NCBI GenBank assembly: GCA_003284215.1
Contig: QBVW01000001.1
Coordinates: 214,127 to 278,126, forward strand
DNA length: 64,000 bases
Direction of reading: 5' to 3'
Origin: SAR86 cluster bacterium AG-313-D11
GTDB lineage: Bacteria; Pseudomonadota; Gammaproteobacteria; Magnimaribacterales; D2472
Shown in pieces: positions 18,719 to 26,971 of this stretch; position 1 is the stretch's first letter, and the number at the start of each line of letters is the position of its first letter. The translations under genes were made by a program, and so were the position numbers. Under the pieces are notes generated by a model. The model ran no database searches. It saw nothing but the letters and a program-made list of their open reading frames with translations, and was not told the origin of the DNA.

Positions 18719-19684
18719 TTGTTTGATTCAAAAGTTTTTTTTGATTTAGTTGACTCAAAAAAAAATATTATTGTAGCTTTTAGCGGTGGTGGAGATTCCT
18801 CTGCACTTTTGCATTTTTGTTATGAGCTTAATCAAAAACAACTTTTGCATGGGAATCTTTCAGCAATCCACATAAATCACTCATTAAATAAAGACTCAGA
18901 TCAATGGGAGGATCATTGCAAAAAGTTTTGTGAGGAGAGAAATATTCCTTTTCAGAGCCATGGTGTAAATATAAATGTAAAAAAATCAGGCCTTGAATCA
19001 GCTGCAAGAAATGCAAGATATAAAATCTTTCAAGAAATTCTTCAATTAAATGATCAATTATTAATGGCCCATCATGCAGACGATGTGGCCGAAACAATTT
19101 TATTTAGACTCTTTCGAGGGACAGGCTTAGATGGACTTCAAGGACCAATGAAAAAACGTAACTTGGGTGAAGGTAAGCTTTTAAGGCCTTGGCTTGGTTA
19201 TTCTAAGTCTGACCTAATTGAGTATTTGCTTATAAACGATATTAAATTTATCTCTGATGAAACTAACTTTGAAGTCAATCAGGATCGTAACTTTATTCGC
19301 AATGAAGTTCTTAAGATGGCTTCAAATCGATGGCCTAATGCAAACATTCAAATCCAACAAACAGCAGAGCTGGTTTCAAAGCAAAAAAAAGTCCATGATT
19401 TTTTGCTTCATCATCAATTTGGAAAAAATATAATAGGCCCTATATTACATAGAAAGTTCTTGCTTGATCTTGAGGAAGATACCTGTGTTGAGGTCATAAG
19501 ATATTGGATAAAAATCAATAATGTGGCCATGCCAAATAAAAAAATTATCGGCGAAATTTTAAAAGCATTTATTTATTCTAGCCCCAGCGCAAGAACAAAG
19601 GTCAATTGGTCAAGAGCAGATAATGATCATAAGAGTGCTTTTTTAACTTTTTGTGATGGTGATTTAATCTTAAATGAGAAATAA
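18719..19684 (+). CDS. tilS: tRNA(Ile)-lysidine synthase
   Basis: ATP-dependent enzyme that modifies C34 of tRNA-Ile(CAU) to lysidine, so the tRNA reads AUA. The PP-loop is FSGGGDSSALL (residues about 20-30), then HINHSLN, ESAARNARY and MAHHADDVAETILFRLFRGTG. At 321 residues it is shorter than E. coli TilS (432), so the C-terminal tRNA-binding domains are reduced. TTG start, 2 bases after accA. An essential function in an AT-rich genome that uses AUA often. Confidence 0.93.
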   Translation: MFDSKVFFDLVDSKKNIIVAFSGGGDSSALLHFCYELNQKQLLHGNLSAIHINHSLNKDSDQWEDHCKKFCEERNIPFQSHGVNINVKKSGLESAARNARYKIFQEILQLNDQLLMAHHADDVAETILFRLFRGTGLDGLQGPMKKRNLGEGKLLRPWLGYSKSDLIEYLLINDIKFISDETNFEVNQDRNFIRNEVLKMASNRWPNANIQIQQTAELVSKQKKVHDFLLHHQFGKNIIGPILHRKFLLDLEEDTCVEVIRYWIKINNVAMPNKKIIGEILKAFIYSSPSARTKVNWSRADNDHKSAFLTFCDGDLILNEK

Positions 19685-19705
19685 TCAATTAATTTGGAGA
19701 AAAAT

Positions 19706-20479
19706 ATGAGTTATGAAACTATAAGTTTGGAGATTGAAAATAGGGTAGCCACTATAACGATTAATCGTCCAAAAATGATGAATGCATTCAATGAACAGCT
19801 TGTTTGGGATATGGGAGAGGCTACCGAAAAGGTAAAAAATGATTCACAAATCAGAGTGCTGGTAATAACCGGAGAGGGCAGGGGCTTTTCTGCTGGTGCT
19901 GACTTAACTGAGAGAGATGCGTCCTGGTCAGATACTAAAGATGCTTTGCTGAGAGGCTATCATCCTTTTTTAAAAAATATAATTGAAATGCCAAAACCTG
20001 TTATTGGTTCCATTAATGGAGCCGCGGCTGGTATTGGAGCTGCATTGGCTATGGCATGTGATTTAAGAATTATGGCCAAAGATGCATACATTATGTCTGT
20101 GTTTAGTAATATTGCTCTAGTGCCAGATGGCGGACTTAGTTTTCTCTTAACACGAGCCATTGGCTATGCGAGAGCTTTAGAATATGCAATTGAGGCGAAG
20201 AAAATATCCTCTGCTGATTGTTTAAGCATGGGTATCGCTAACAAAGTAGTAGAATTAGACGATTTAATCGCTGAAACCAAAAAATGGGCGGAGCATCTAT
20301 CAAAGAGGTCTCCTCAAGCCCTATCATTAACAAAAAAATTAATGAATGACTCATTAACTCAGTCTTATGATGAAACGTTTAATGCGGAAGCCGAAGCGCA
20401 AAATAATATTTTTGGCTCAGCTGAAAATATGGAAGGAGTTTCAGCCTTCTTACAAAAGCGTCAACCTGACTTTAAGTAA
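19706..20479 (+). CDS. enoyl-CoA hydratase/isomerase family protein
   Basis: Crotonase-fold enzyme acting on an acyl-CoA, most likely in fatty-acid or aromatic-acid beta-oxidation. Motifs: NRPKMMNAFNEQL, GRGFSAGADLTE (oxyanion-hole region), NGAAAGIGAALAMACDLRIM and the C-terminal SAFLQKRQPDFK. 257 residues from the ATG at 19706, chosen over an in-frame TTG at 19694 because GGAG sits 5 bases upstream of it. Exact substrate unknown; it resembles the PaaG/EchA group. Its end overlaps the convergent leuA by 8 bases. Confidence 0.88.
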   Translation: MSYETISLEIENRVATITINRPKMMNAFNEQLVWDMGEATEKVKNDSQIRVLVITGEGRGFSAGADLTERDASWSDTKDALLRGYHPFLKNIIEMPKPVIGSINGAAAGIGAALAMACDLRIMAKDAYIMSVFSNIALVPDGGLSFLLTRAIGYARALEYAIEAKKISSADCLSMGIANKVVELDDLIAETKKWAEHLSKRSPQALSLTKKLMNDSLTQSYDETFNAEAEAQNNIFGSAENMEGVSAFLQKRQPDFK

Positions 20480-22142
20480 TTAGTTTATTGAGTCCAGCCA
20501 CAATGGCTTGAAAAGAGGCCTTTACAGTATTGCCATCAATTCCAGCACCCCACTCATTTTGACCATCTTGAGTTAATTCAATGAATGCAGCTGCTTTTGC
20601 ATCAGCGCCAGATGTAACTGAATGTTGATGATAGTCGGAGACAGTAATTGATGTTGAAAAATGACTATTGACTGCGGATACAAAAGCCTCAATAGGACCC
20701 CCACCAATCCCAGAGAGAGTCACTTCATCACTTTGATCTTTTAAAGTAATTTCTACTTGATCTGATGTATTTCCTCCAGAATCTTCTGTTGATGATAAGG
20801 CATAATTAATTAAATCAAGTTTGCCTTCAACAGCTATGTAGTTTTTTTCAAAAACCTTCCAAATATCTCTAGACATAACTTCTTTCCCTGTCTCATCAGC
20901 AACTTTTTGCACTTTTTCACTGAGATTGATTTGTAGTCGTCTAGGAAGGGATACGCCGTGATCTTTTTCAAGGATAAATGCTATCCCGCCTTTTCCGGAT
21001 TGTGAATTGATTCTAACAACTGCCTCATATGATCTTCCAAGATCTACTGGATCAATAGGTAGATAGGGGACTTCCCATTCTGGGTTATTTGATTTCTCTA
21101 GAGCATTAAGCCCTTTTTTGATCGCATCTTGATGAGACCCCGAAAAGGCAGTGAAAACAAGATCTCCTGCATAAGGATGTCTTGGATGAACAGGAAGTTG
21201 ATTGCAGTATTCAACTTCTCTAATAACTGCATTAATATCAGAAAAATCAAGCTCTGGATCTATTCCCTGTGTTAACAGATTGAGCGCAATGGTAACAATA
21301 TCAACATTACCAGTTCTCTCTCCATTACCAAATAGGGTTCCCTCAACTCTATCAGCTCCAGCCATTAGTCCAAACTCAGAAGCTGCAACCGCTGTTCCGC
21401 GATCATTGTGCGGATGTAATGAAAGAGAAATGCTATCACGATTCATTAAATTTTCATTCATCCACTCGATTTGATCACCATAGACATTAGGAGTTGCCAT
21501 CTCCACAGTTGCAGGAAGATTGATGATGATTTTCTCAGAAGATGCATCTTTTAAAATATCCACTACAGCATCACAAACTTCTGCTGCGTAATCGAGTTCT
21601 GTGCCAGTAAAACTTTCAGGAGAGTATTCAAAAGACCATTTTGTTTCAGGATTAGCCAATGCAAGTTCTTTGACTAGTGAAGCACCATCTGTTGCAATTT
21701 TTTTAATACCTTCTTTATTTTGATCAAAAACAACTTTTCTTTGCAGGGCAGAGGTTGAATTATAAAAATGAACAATTGCTTGCGAGGCTCCCTTAAGAGA
21801 TTCAAAAGTTCTTTCAATAATGTGATCACGCGCTTGAGTTAGTACCTGAATTGTAACGTCAGAGGGAATCTTTTTTTCTTCTATTAACCATCTGACAAAT
21901 TCAAAATCAGTTTCAGAGGCTGCTGGGAAACCGACTTCAATTTCTTTAAATCCAAGATCGCAAAGCAGTTTAAACATTCGTTTTTTTCTTTCATGACCCA
22001 TGGGTTCAATGAGAGCTTGATTTCCGTCACGCAGATCAACAGAGCACCATCTTGGCGCTGATTGAATAACTTTATTTGGCCAATTTCTTCCCTTCAAAGG
22101 AATAGGCTCAAAAGGTTTGTATTTTTTTATTAAATCTTTCAT
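20472..22142 (-). CDS. leuA: 2-isopropylmalate synthase, long form
   Basis: First step of leucine synthesis: condensation of acetyl-CoA with 2-ketoisovalerate. The N-terminus (PRWCSVDLRDGNQALIEPM) and the 556-residue length match the longer LeuA type known from actinobacteria and fungi rather than the short E. coli type. The barrel has SLHPHNDRGTA (metal-binding His), GADRVEGTLFGNGERTGN, and a C-terminal regulatory domain (about 430-556), the usual site of leucine feedback. No other leu gene is nearby. It is convergent with the hydratase gene and head-to-head with holD, with almost no gap. Confidence 0.94.
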   Translation of the reverse strand: MKDLIKKYKPFEPIPLKGRNWPNKVIQSAPRWCSVDLRDGNQALIEPMGHERKKRMFKLLCDLGFKEIEVGFPAASETDFEFVRWLIEEKKIPSDVTIQVLTQARDHIIERTFESLKGASQAIVHFYNSTSALQRKVVFDQNKEGIKKIATDGASLVKELALANPETKWSFEYSPESFTGTELDYAAEVCDAVVDILKDASSEKIIINLPATVEMATPNVYGDQIEWMNENLMNRDSISLSLHPHNDRGTAVAASEFGLMAGADRVEGTLFGNGERTGNVDIVTIALNLLTQGIDPELDFSDINAVIREVEYCNQLPVHPRHPYAGDLVFTAFSGSHQDAIKKGLNALEKSNNPEWEVPYLPIDPVDLGRSYEAVVRINSQSGKGGIAFILEKDHGVSLPRRLQINLSEKVQKVADETGKEVMSRDIWKVFEKNYIAVEGKLDLINYALSSTEDSGGNTSDQVEITLKDQSDEVTLSGIGGGPIEAFVSAVNSHFSTSITVSDYHQHSVTSGADAKAAAFIELTQDGQNEWGAGIDGNTVKASFQAIVAGLNKLIT

Positions 22143-22155
22143 GATTGCTTTTGTG

Positions 22156-22590
22156 ATGCTATCAAATAAATCTCAGTATATTCTCTCTAAAATAGGTATC
22201 CCTATATTTAAGGATGCCAAAAATCCTACTAAAAATGATGAAATTAACATCTACTTCTTTCAAAAGGACAATATTCTAACATTACATGCTAATTCTGTAG
22301 ATGAATACTCAGAAAAAGAGGTAAAGTTGCTTGAAGCTATTATTGGGGCAATTAGTGGTCCCAACCAATCAGCCTCTCAAGGGGTTATCACTTCTTCCTC
22401 TGAAGAGCCCTTTAATATAAAAGATTTTAAAGGTTCTTCTGATCTTAAAGCCACATTAGTATTTTGTAAGTTAAATAATTTCCTTGATGGCCTAGACCTA
22501 ATTAGTTCACCAGCATTGGAAGATATGCTATCTAATCCGAGCCTGAAGAAAGATCTTTGGAGTAAGCTCAAGCCTTTGCAATCAACTTAA
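22156..22590 (+). CDS. holD: DNA polymerase III psi subunit-like protein
   Basis: Small clamp-loader-associated subunit that links the polymerase III chi subunit to the clamp loader. Evidence is partial sequence match and position. ILSKIGIPIF resembles the N-terminal chi-binding segment of E. coli psi (LQQLGITQW), and SPALEDMLSNPSLKKDLW resembles SPALTDLRANPTARAALW near the psi C-terminus. rimI follows at once, as in E. coli holD-rimI. 144 residues from ATG 22156; ATG 22141 (149 residues) would overlap the leuA start. The middle is poorly conserved, as is usual for HolD. Confidence 0.75.
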   Translation: MLSNKSQYILSKIGIPIFKDAKNPTKNDEINIYFFQKDNILTLHANSVDEYSEKEVKLLEAIIGAISGPNQSASQGVITSSSEEPFNIKDFKGSSDLKATLVFCKLNNFLDGLDLISSPALEDMLSNPSLKKDLWSKLKPLQST

Positions 22591-23031
22591 ATGATTGCTT
22601 TGATTAGGCCTGCCAGCTTTGATGATATTTCATCTATTGTAGAAATAGAAAATAAGACGAATCAAATGCCATGGACAAAAGCACAATTTTTTTCCTCAAT
22701 GGAAGTTGGCCATTATTCAGTCGTGATGCATAAAGATAGTGATATTTTAGGATTTGCTATCTATTCTCCAATTATCCCTGAATCACATTTATTAAATATT
22801 GCTATAGATCCAGCTTATCAAGGCAAGGGTCTCGGAGATAAATTGTTGCAACAAATCATTCTTCAAAATAGAACAATTGGAGTGAAAACAATTTCCCTTG
22901 AGGTGAGAGTCTCTAATCTACCAGCGATAAATTTGTATGAAAAAAGAGGATTCCTTAAAGACGCCATCCGACCAGATTATTATAGCGGTTCCCCAAAAGA
23001 GGATGCTTTGCTAATGAGGTTAAATATCTAG
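22591..23031 (+). CDS. rimI: ribosomal protein S18-alanine N-acetyltransferase
   Basis: GNAT-fold enzyme that acetylates the N-terminal alanine of ribosomal protein S18. The acetyl-CoA loop is IDPAYQGKGLGDKLL; LEVRVSNLPAINLYEKRGF is the characteristic RimI segment, and the N-terminal SIVEIENKTNQMPWTKAQF also fits. 146 residues, normal. It directly abuts the holD-like gene. The end is 1 base from the convergent peroxidase gene. Confidence 0.92.
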   Translation: MIALIRPASFDDISSIVEIENKTNQMPWTKAQFFSSMEVGHYSVVMHKDSDILGFAIYSPIIPESHLLNIAIDPAYQGKGLGDKLLQQIILQNRTIGVKTISLEVRVSNLPAINLYEKRGFLKDAIRPDYYSGSPKEDALLMRLNI

Positions 23032-23032
23032 T

Positions 23033-23512
23033 TTAGAGAATTTTTTGTATCTCAGACTCAATTGCTGACTCCCCATCTTTGGGAGCAAATCTTTTTACCA
23101 CTTGACCGTCTTTGTTAACAAGAAACTTAGTGAAATTCCATTTGACTGCTTCTGTACCAAGAATTCCAGGAGACTCATGCTTTAGATATTTAAATAACGG
23201 ACTGGCATTTGAACCATTAACCTCAATTTTATCAAACATTTTGAATGAGACATTGAATGTAAGATCGCAGAATGATTGAATCTCTTCGTTTGTTCCAGCT
23301 TCTTGGGCACCAAATTGATTGCACGGAAAGCCCAGCACCTCCAATCCTTGATCTCTATATTTTTCATAGAGACTTTGCAGGTCTTTGTATTGGGGAGTAA
23401 ACCCACATTTACTAGCAACATTCACAATTAATAGTGTTTTTCCTTGATAGTTACTTAAATCCACTGAATTTAATTCAATGTCTTTAACGCTTATGTTGTA
23501 TAACTCACTCAT
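23033..23512 (-). CDS. glutathione peroxidase family protein
   Basis: Thiol peroxidase reducing hydrogen or lipid peroxides, cytoplasmic (no signal peptide). The peroxidatic Cys is in NVASKCGFTPQY, the Gln-bearing motif is GFPCNQFGAQE, and VKWNFTKFLVNKDG carries the conserved Trp and Asn. Cys rather than selenocysteine is used, as in E. coli BtuE, which runs on thioredoxin or glutathione. 159 residues. GGAG lies 7 bases before the ATG. Confidence 0.93.
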   Translation of the reverse strand: MSELYNISVKDIELNSVDLSNYQGKTLLIVNVASKCGFTPQYKDLQSLYEKYRDQGLEVLGFPCNQFGAQEAGTNEEIQSFCDLTFNVSFKMFDKIEVNGSNASPLFKYLKHESPGILGTEAVKWNFTKFLVNKDGQVVKRFAPKDGESAIESEIQKIL

Positions 23513-23537
23513 TTAGAACTCCTAATTTTGAATTTAG

Positions 23538-23543
23538 ATTATA
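23538..23543 (-). promoter_or_regulatory. -10 box of the glutathione peroxidase promoter
   Basis: TATAAT on the minus strand, 25 bases before the peroxidase ATG, leaves a leader of about 18 bases that contains a GGAG ribosome binding site. No clear -35 box. It lies back-to-back with the promoter of the GNAT-rotamase operon, within a 57-base gap. Confidence 0.4.
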
Positions 23544-23557
23544 CGGAATAAAACAAA

Positions 23558-23563
23558 TATAAT
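23558..23563 (+). promoter_or_regulatory. -10 box with six-base spacing to ATG (leaderless start)
   Basis: TATAAT at 23558-23563 is followed by exactly six bases and the ATG of the GNAT-rotamase gene at 23570. Transcription would begin on or next to the A of ATG, and there is no Shine-Dalgarno sequence in the gap. Same layout as at 26960 and 34485. Confidence 0.5.
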
Positions 23564-23569
23564 CATCGG

Positions 23570-24871
23570 ATGGAAATTAAATGGAAATCGTACTCCGCGC
23601 TAACAAAAGATGAATTATATGCATTGCTCAATCTTCGTCAGCAAGTTTTTGTTGTTGAGCAGGATTGTCCATTTATTGATGCTGATTTTAAAGATCAAGA
23701 TTGCGATCATCTGCTTGCTTATCAAAACAAAGAGTTGGTGGGTTATCTTAGAGTTGCAAAGCCTGGAAAACGTTACGAAGGGCCAGAAATTGGTAGAGTA
23801 TTAACTGCCGAAAAAATTAGAAGAGAAGGTGCTGGAAAGATTTTAACTCAGGAGGCCATTGAGTTTTGTGCATCTAAGTATGCAAATTATGAGATAGGTT
23901 TATCTGCACAATACAGGCTTCTAAATTTTTATCAGGGTTTTGGTTTTGTCCCTCAGGGAGAGGTATATCTAGAGGATGATATAGAACATATCAAGATGAC
24001 CTTGACCCCAACATCAAATCACAAAAATTTTTTTAAATGGAGGCTTGGAATTCATCCATTGCTTATTTTGGGTGGGGTCATCTCCATTGGAATTATAGGC
24101 TCAAGTTTTGTAAAAGAGATTGATGTCTCTCAGCTAAATTGGGTTGCTAAAATTGATGAGAGGGCAATTTCAAAAGAAAAGTATGAGATTTATTTAGAAT
24201 CAATTGCTCAATCAAGGAAAACCGGATTAATAGACTCAGATCCAGATAACATCCTCGAAAGAATGATCGATGAGGAGTTGTTGATTCAGCGAGGGATTGA
24301 TCTTGGAATGATTGAGAATGATACCGAGATTAGAAGCACAATCATTCAAAAAATGATTGGTTCAATTATTGCTGAGACAAATGATTTACGCATTCCGAGG
24401 CAAGACCTTGCAGACTTCTATTCAGTGAATAAAGATTTGTTTACGCCCAGTCCTAAGCTGCAACTTTTAAAGCTAAGTTTTAAGAGCAATCAAACGACTG
24501 CTGGCAATCAAGCTAGAGACCTACTTGTTGAAGGTGATCTTGCTGCTGCAAAACAGCTTGCTGAAAATGAAGTAATTAGCCTCCCTAATGTTTTACTGCC
24601 AGCAATGAAAATTAGGGAATACATTGGGCCTTCTCTCACTCAGATTGCATTAAGTCTGGAGGAAGGCGAGGTGAGTGAGCTGATAGAGCTTGATGGAAAT
24701 TTTCATTTATTAGTACCTCTGCAAAAAATTATATCAAGCGCACCTGAATTTAATGATGTCTATCAACAAGTGGAGTCTGAATTTATTCGATTCAAAGGGG
24801 AGGAGCTGTTAGACGAATATTTAGAGGACTTAAGAAATTGGTATGACGTTGTTAAGGCAAATGACCTCTAA
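23570..24871 (+). CDS. ElaA-like GNAT acetyltransferase fused to membrane-anchored rotamase-like domain
   Basis: Residues 1-145 are an ElaA-type N-acetyltransferase (LRQQVFVVEQDCPFID, then RREGAGK in the acetyl-CoA loop near 84-90, ending NFYQGFGFVPQGEVYLEDDIEH in part). A hydrophobic helix at about 161-180 follows, then about 250 residues resembling parvulin/PpiC-type periplasmic foldases (LERMIDEELLIQRGIDLG; LSLEEGEVSELIELDGNFHLL). The acetyltransferase would be cytoplasmic and the rotamase-like part periplasmic. A GGAGG sequence at 24039-24043, just before the helix, could allow a separate internal start. hupE-like and luciferase-like genes follow in overlap. Confidence 0.8.
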   Translation: MEIKWKSYSALTKDELYALLNLRQQVFVVEQDCPFIDADFKDQDCDHLLAYQNKELVGYLRVAKPGKRYEGPEIGRVLTAEKIRREGAGKILTQEAIEFCASKYANYEIGLSAQYRLLNFYQGFGFVPQGEVYLEDDIEHIKMTLTPTSNHKNFFKWRLGIHPLLILGGVISIGIIGSSFVKEIDVSQLNWVAKIDERAISKEKYEIYLESIAQSRKTGLIDSDPDNILERMIDEELLIQRGIDLGMIENDTEIRSTIIQKMIGSIIAETNDLRIPRQDLADFYSVNKDLFTPSPKLQLLKLSFKSNQTTAGNQARDLLVEGDLAAAKQLAENEVISLPNVLLPAMKIREYIGPSLTQIALSLEEGEVSELIELDGNFHLLVPLQKIISSAPEFNDVYQQVESEFIRFKGEELLDEYLEDLRNWYDVVKANDL

Positions 24872-26048
24872 AAAACTTTTACTTTTATTTATCTTCCAGC
24901 TTTTGTTGCCGCTGGAAGCCCATAATCGTAGCGAATCTTATTCAAAGTTTCAGTTTCTCAATCTTGAAAGTGGAGTTGAGGTTAGGATCACGGGAACCAT
25001 TAAAAGGGGTACTTTTGAAGCTTTAAATCCAGGCATAAAATTTCAATCATATAAAGATTTTACAAACTATTTAGACGATGCAATTATTCTTGGAGATAAA
25101 TGCAAGCTAAATCAACCAGTAGATTTCAATGAAAATAATGCGGCTGGCGTTTTAAAATTCTATTGGGATTTTAAGTGCTCAACATTACCATCCAATGTCT
25201 CAATTTCTTTATTTCAAGACCTAGGCGTTACTCATACCCATATTGCTAGGGGAGTCATAGATGGTGAAACCATTCCTGAGTTTATGTTCGCAAGTCAAAC
25301 CGATGTTTGGCAGATTAATTCTTTATCTCAATCCAATAGAAATCAAAGCTCCTATTGGGGCTATTTAATTTCAGGTATCGAGCATATTCTAAGTGGCTGG
25401 GATCATCTAGCATTTTTGCTAGGCCTCATTCTCCTATATCAAGCTAGAAACCTCGTTATTGCTATTACTGGGTTTACTATAGGACATAGCTTAACTCTTG
25501 GTCTTGGTGCTATGAATGTTTTAAGAGTGCATTCAGAGATGGTTGAGATTTTAATAGGATTTTCAATTTTACTTTTAGCTGTTGAAAAGTTTTTCAAGCA
25601 TCATTTTGAATTTGATGAGGGAATGAAACATTTGATATTTGCATCTATTGCATTATTTCCATTAGCCTTATTTGGAGTTCTAGAACCTCTACTAGTATTA
25701 GGCTTAGCATTATTTCTAACCATTTATTTAAGTCTGACGTATCATTATTCTTCGCCATGGATCCCCTTGATGATTACTGTATTTTTTGGATTAATTCATG
25801 GACTGGGATTTGCCTCATCAATTGCAGAAGTAGGCATTCCTCAGGATCGATTGTGGCAGATAATCTTAAGTTTCAATCTTGGAGTTGAATTGGGTCAGTT
25901 AGCAGTAGCTTTTGGAATACTCGGTTTATTTGCATTAGCAAAACGTTATTTTTCTCAGTCTTATTACAGCTCTATTCATAATATTACGGGTGCTGTAGTA
26001 TTCTCTATGGGAACTTTTTGGTTTGTTACCAGGGCTATGGGAATATGA
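24861..26048 (+). CDS. HupE/UreJ-type membrane protein with periplasmic N-terminal domain
   Basis: Signal peptide (about 1-21, cleaved near LEA-HNR), then a periplasmic domain to about residue 160, then a seven-helix HupE/UreJ_2 membrane domain. Family motifs: GIEHILSGWDHLAFLLGL, FTIGHSLTLGL, FFGLIHGLGFAS and FNLGVELGQL, with conserved His and Asp residues inside the membrane that suggest metal transport (nickel or cobalt in characterised HupE/UreJ; not shown for this subfamily). ATG 24861 chosen over 24843 because it begins the signal peptide. It follows the rotamase-like gene, a pairing repeated at 44-46 kb. Confidence 0.85.
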   Translation: MTSKKLLLLFIFQLLLPLEAHNRSESYSKFQFLNLESGVEVRITGTIKRGTFEALNPGIKFQSYKDFTNYLDDAIILGDKCKLNQPVDFNENNAAGVLKFYWDFKCSTLPSNVSISLFQDLGVTHTHIARGVIDGETIPEFMFASQTDVWQINSLSQSNRNQSSYWGYLISGIEHILSGWDHLAFLLGLILLYQARNLVIAITGFTIGHSLTLGLGAMNVLRVHSEMVEILIGFSILLLAVEKFFKHHFEFDEGMKHLIFASIALFPLALFGVLEPLLVLGLALFLTIYLSLTYHYSSPWIPLMITVFFGLIHGLGFASSIAEVGIPQDRLWQIILSFNLGVELGQLAVAFGILGLFALAKRYFSQSYYSSIHNITGAVVFSMGTFWFVTRAMGI

Positions 26049-26914
26049 AATTTGCAATACCTCTATCAATGCTACCAATGGATGAAATAAAACCATTGGG
26101 TATAGCCGCTGATGAGATTGGGTATGATTTCCTTGCTGTCTCAGATCATTTAATTCATCCAGAAAATTTTTCAGTTCCCTATCCATACACTGATGATGGA
26201 AGTGTGAGGTGGGAACAGGGCACCGATTGGCCAGACCCCATAAATTCATTATCTTTTCTTGCTGGGGCTACGAAAAATATTAGATTCTATACTAGCGTCT
26301 ATGTTCTTCCGGCTAGAAATCCACTTAGAGTGGCCAAAGAAGTATCCACCCTTGATGCGGTTTCTAATGGAAGGTTTGACTTGGGAATAGGCATGGGATG
26401 GATGCCAGAAGAATTTGAAGCAGGCGGTCAAGAGTTTCGACGAAGAGGAGCCCGAGCTGATGAAATGCTTGAAATTATGAAATTGCTTTGGTCTGGGGAG
26501 ATGGTTGAGTTCAAAGGTCAATTTTTTAATTTCAAAAAATTAGAGATGCTGCCTGCCCCAAGAAAAGATCTTCCTATCTATGTTGGCGGCTTTTCAGAGC
26601 CAGCTCTCAACAGGGCAGCAAGGCATGATGGCTGGATTTCAGATATGCATAGTTTAAGTGAGCTCGAAGCCTTGATGGCAAAATTAAATGAAAAAAGACA
26701 AGAGCTACCTCCCAAAGAAAATTATGAATTTATTTGCTTTAGTTGCTGGGATGCTTTTAGTCTTGAAGGTTTTGGGCAAATGAAAGATTTAGGTGTCACG
26801 ACCATGACCACATATCCATGGATGCTATATGGAACGATGAATGATGCACCTCTAGAACAAAAGATCGAAGGCATGGAAAAATTTTATAATGAAATTATTT
26901 GTAAATTGAAATAG
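26045..26914 (+). CDS. luciferase-like monooxygenase family oxidoreductase
   Basis: TIM-barrel flavin-type oxidoreductase of the luciferase-like family. Recognised by LGIAADEIGYDFLAVSDHL, FYTSVYVLPARNPLRVAKEVSTLD, DLGIGMGWMPEEFEA and LPIYVGGFSEPALNRAARHDGW. 289 residues. The sequence resembles the F420-dependent subgroup, but many relatives use FMN, and the cofactor cannot be told from the sequence. ATG 26045 overlaps the HupE-like stop (ATGA). Function in relation to the upstream genes is unknown. Confidence 0.85.
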   Translation: MKFAIPLSMLPMDEIKPLGIAADEIGYDFLAVSDHLIHPENFSVPYPYTDDGSVRWEQGTDWPDPINSLSFLAGATKNIRFYTSVYVLPARNPLRVAKEVSTLDAVSNGRFDLGIGMGWMPEEFEAGGQEFRRRGARADEMLEIMKLLWSGEMVEFKGQFFNFKKLEMLPAPRKDLPIYVGGFSEPALNRAARHDGWISDMHSLSELEALMAKLNEKRQELPPKENYEFICFSCWDAFSLEGFGQMKDLGVTTMTTYPWMLYGTMNDAPLEQKIEGMEKFYNEIICKLK

Positions 26915-26956
26915 CAATTTATCGAATACTAATCACAACTCCCAAGAGCCTATAGT

Positions 26957-26965
26957 TGTTATAAT
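26957..26965 (+). promoter_or_regulatory. extended -10 promoter of the ast operon, six bases before ATG
   Basis: TG at 26957-26958, one base, then a perfect TATAAT at 26960-26965, followed by exactly six bases and the astA ATG at 26972. This places the RNA start at or next to the start codon. No -35 box and no ribosome binding site are visible, supporting a leaderless transcript. Confidence 0.55.
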
Positions 26966-26971
26966 GACTTT

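Noticed and set aside
20472-20479. Eight-base tail overlap of the hydratase and leuA as a sign of misannotation
   Set aside because: Both C-termini match their families, and short convergent overlaps are common in such compact genomes.
24028-24034. T7 run as evidence of a sequencing frameshift
   Set aside because: The frame continues through a sensible transmembrane helix and a full domain, so a true fusion is at least as likely. Reported as a finding with the caveat.
26045-26914. Calling the luciferase-like protein F420-dependent
   Set aside because: Sequence resemblance alone cannot separate F420 from FMN use, and no F420 synthesis gene is in the window.
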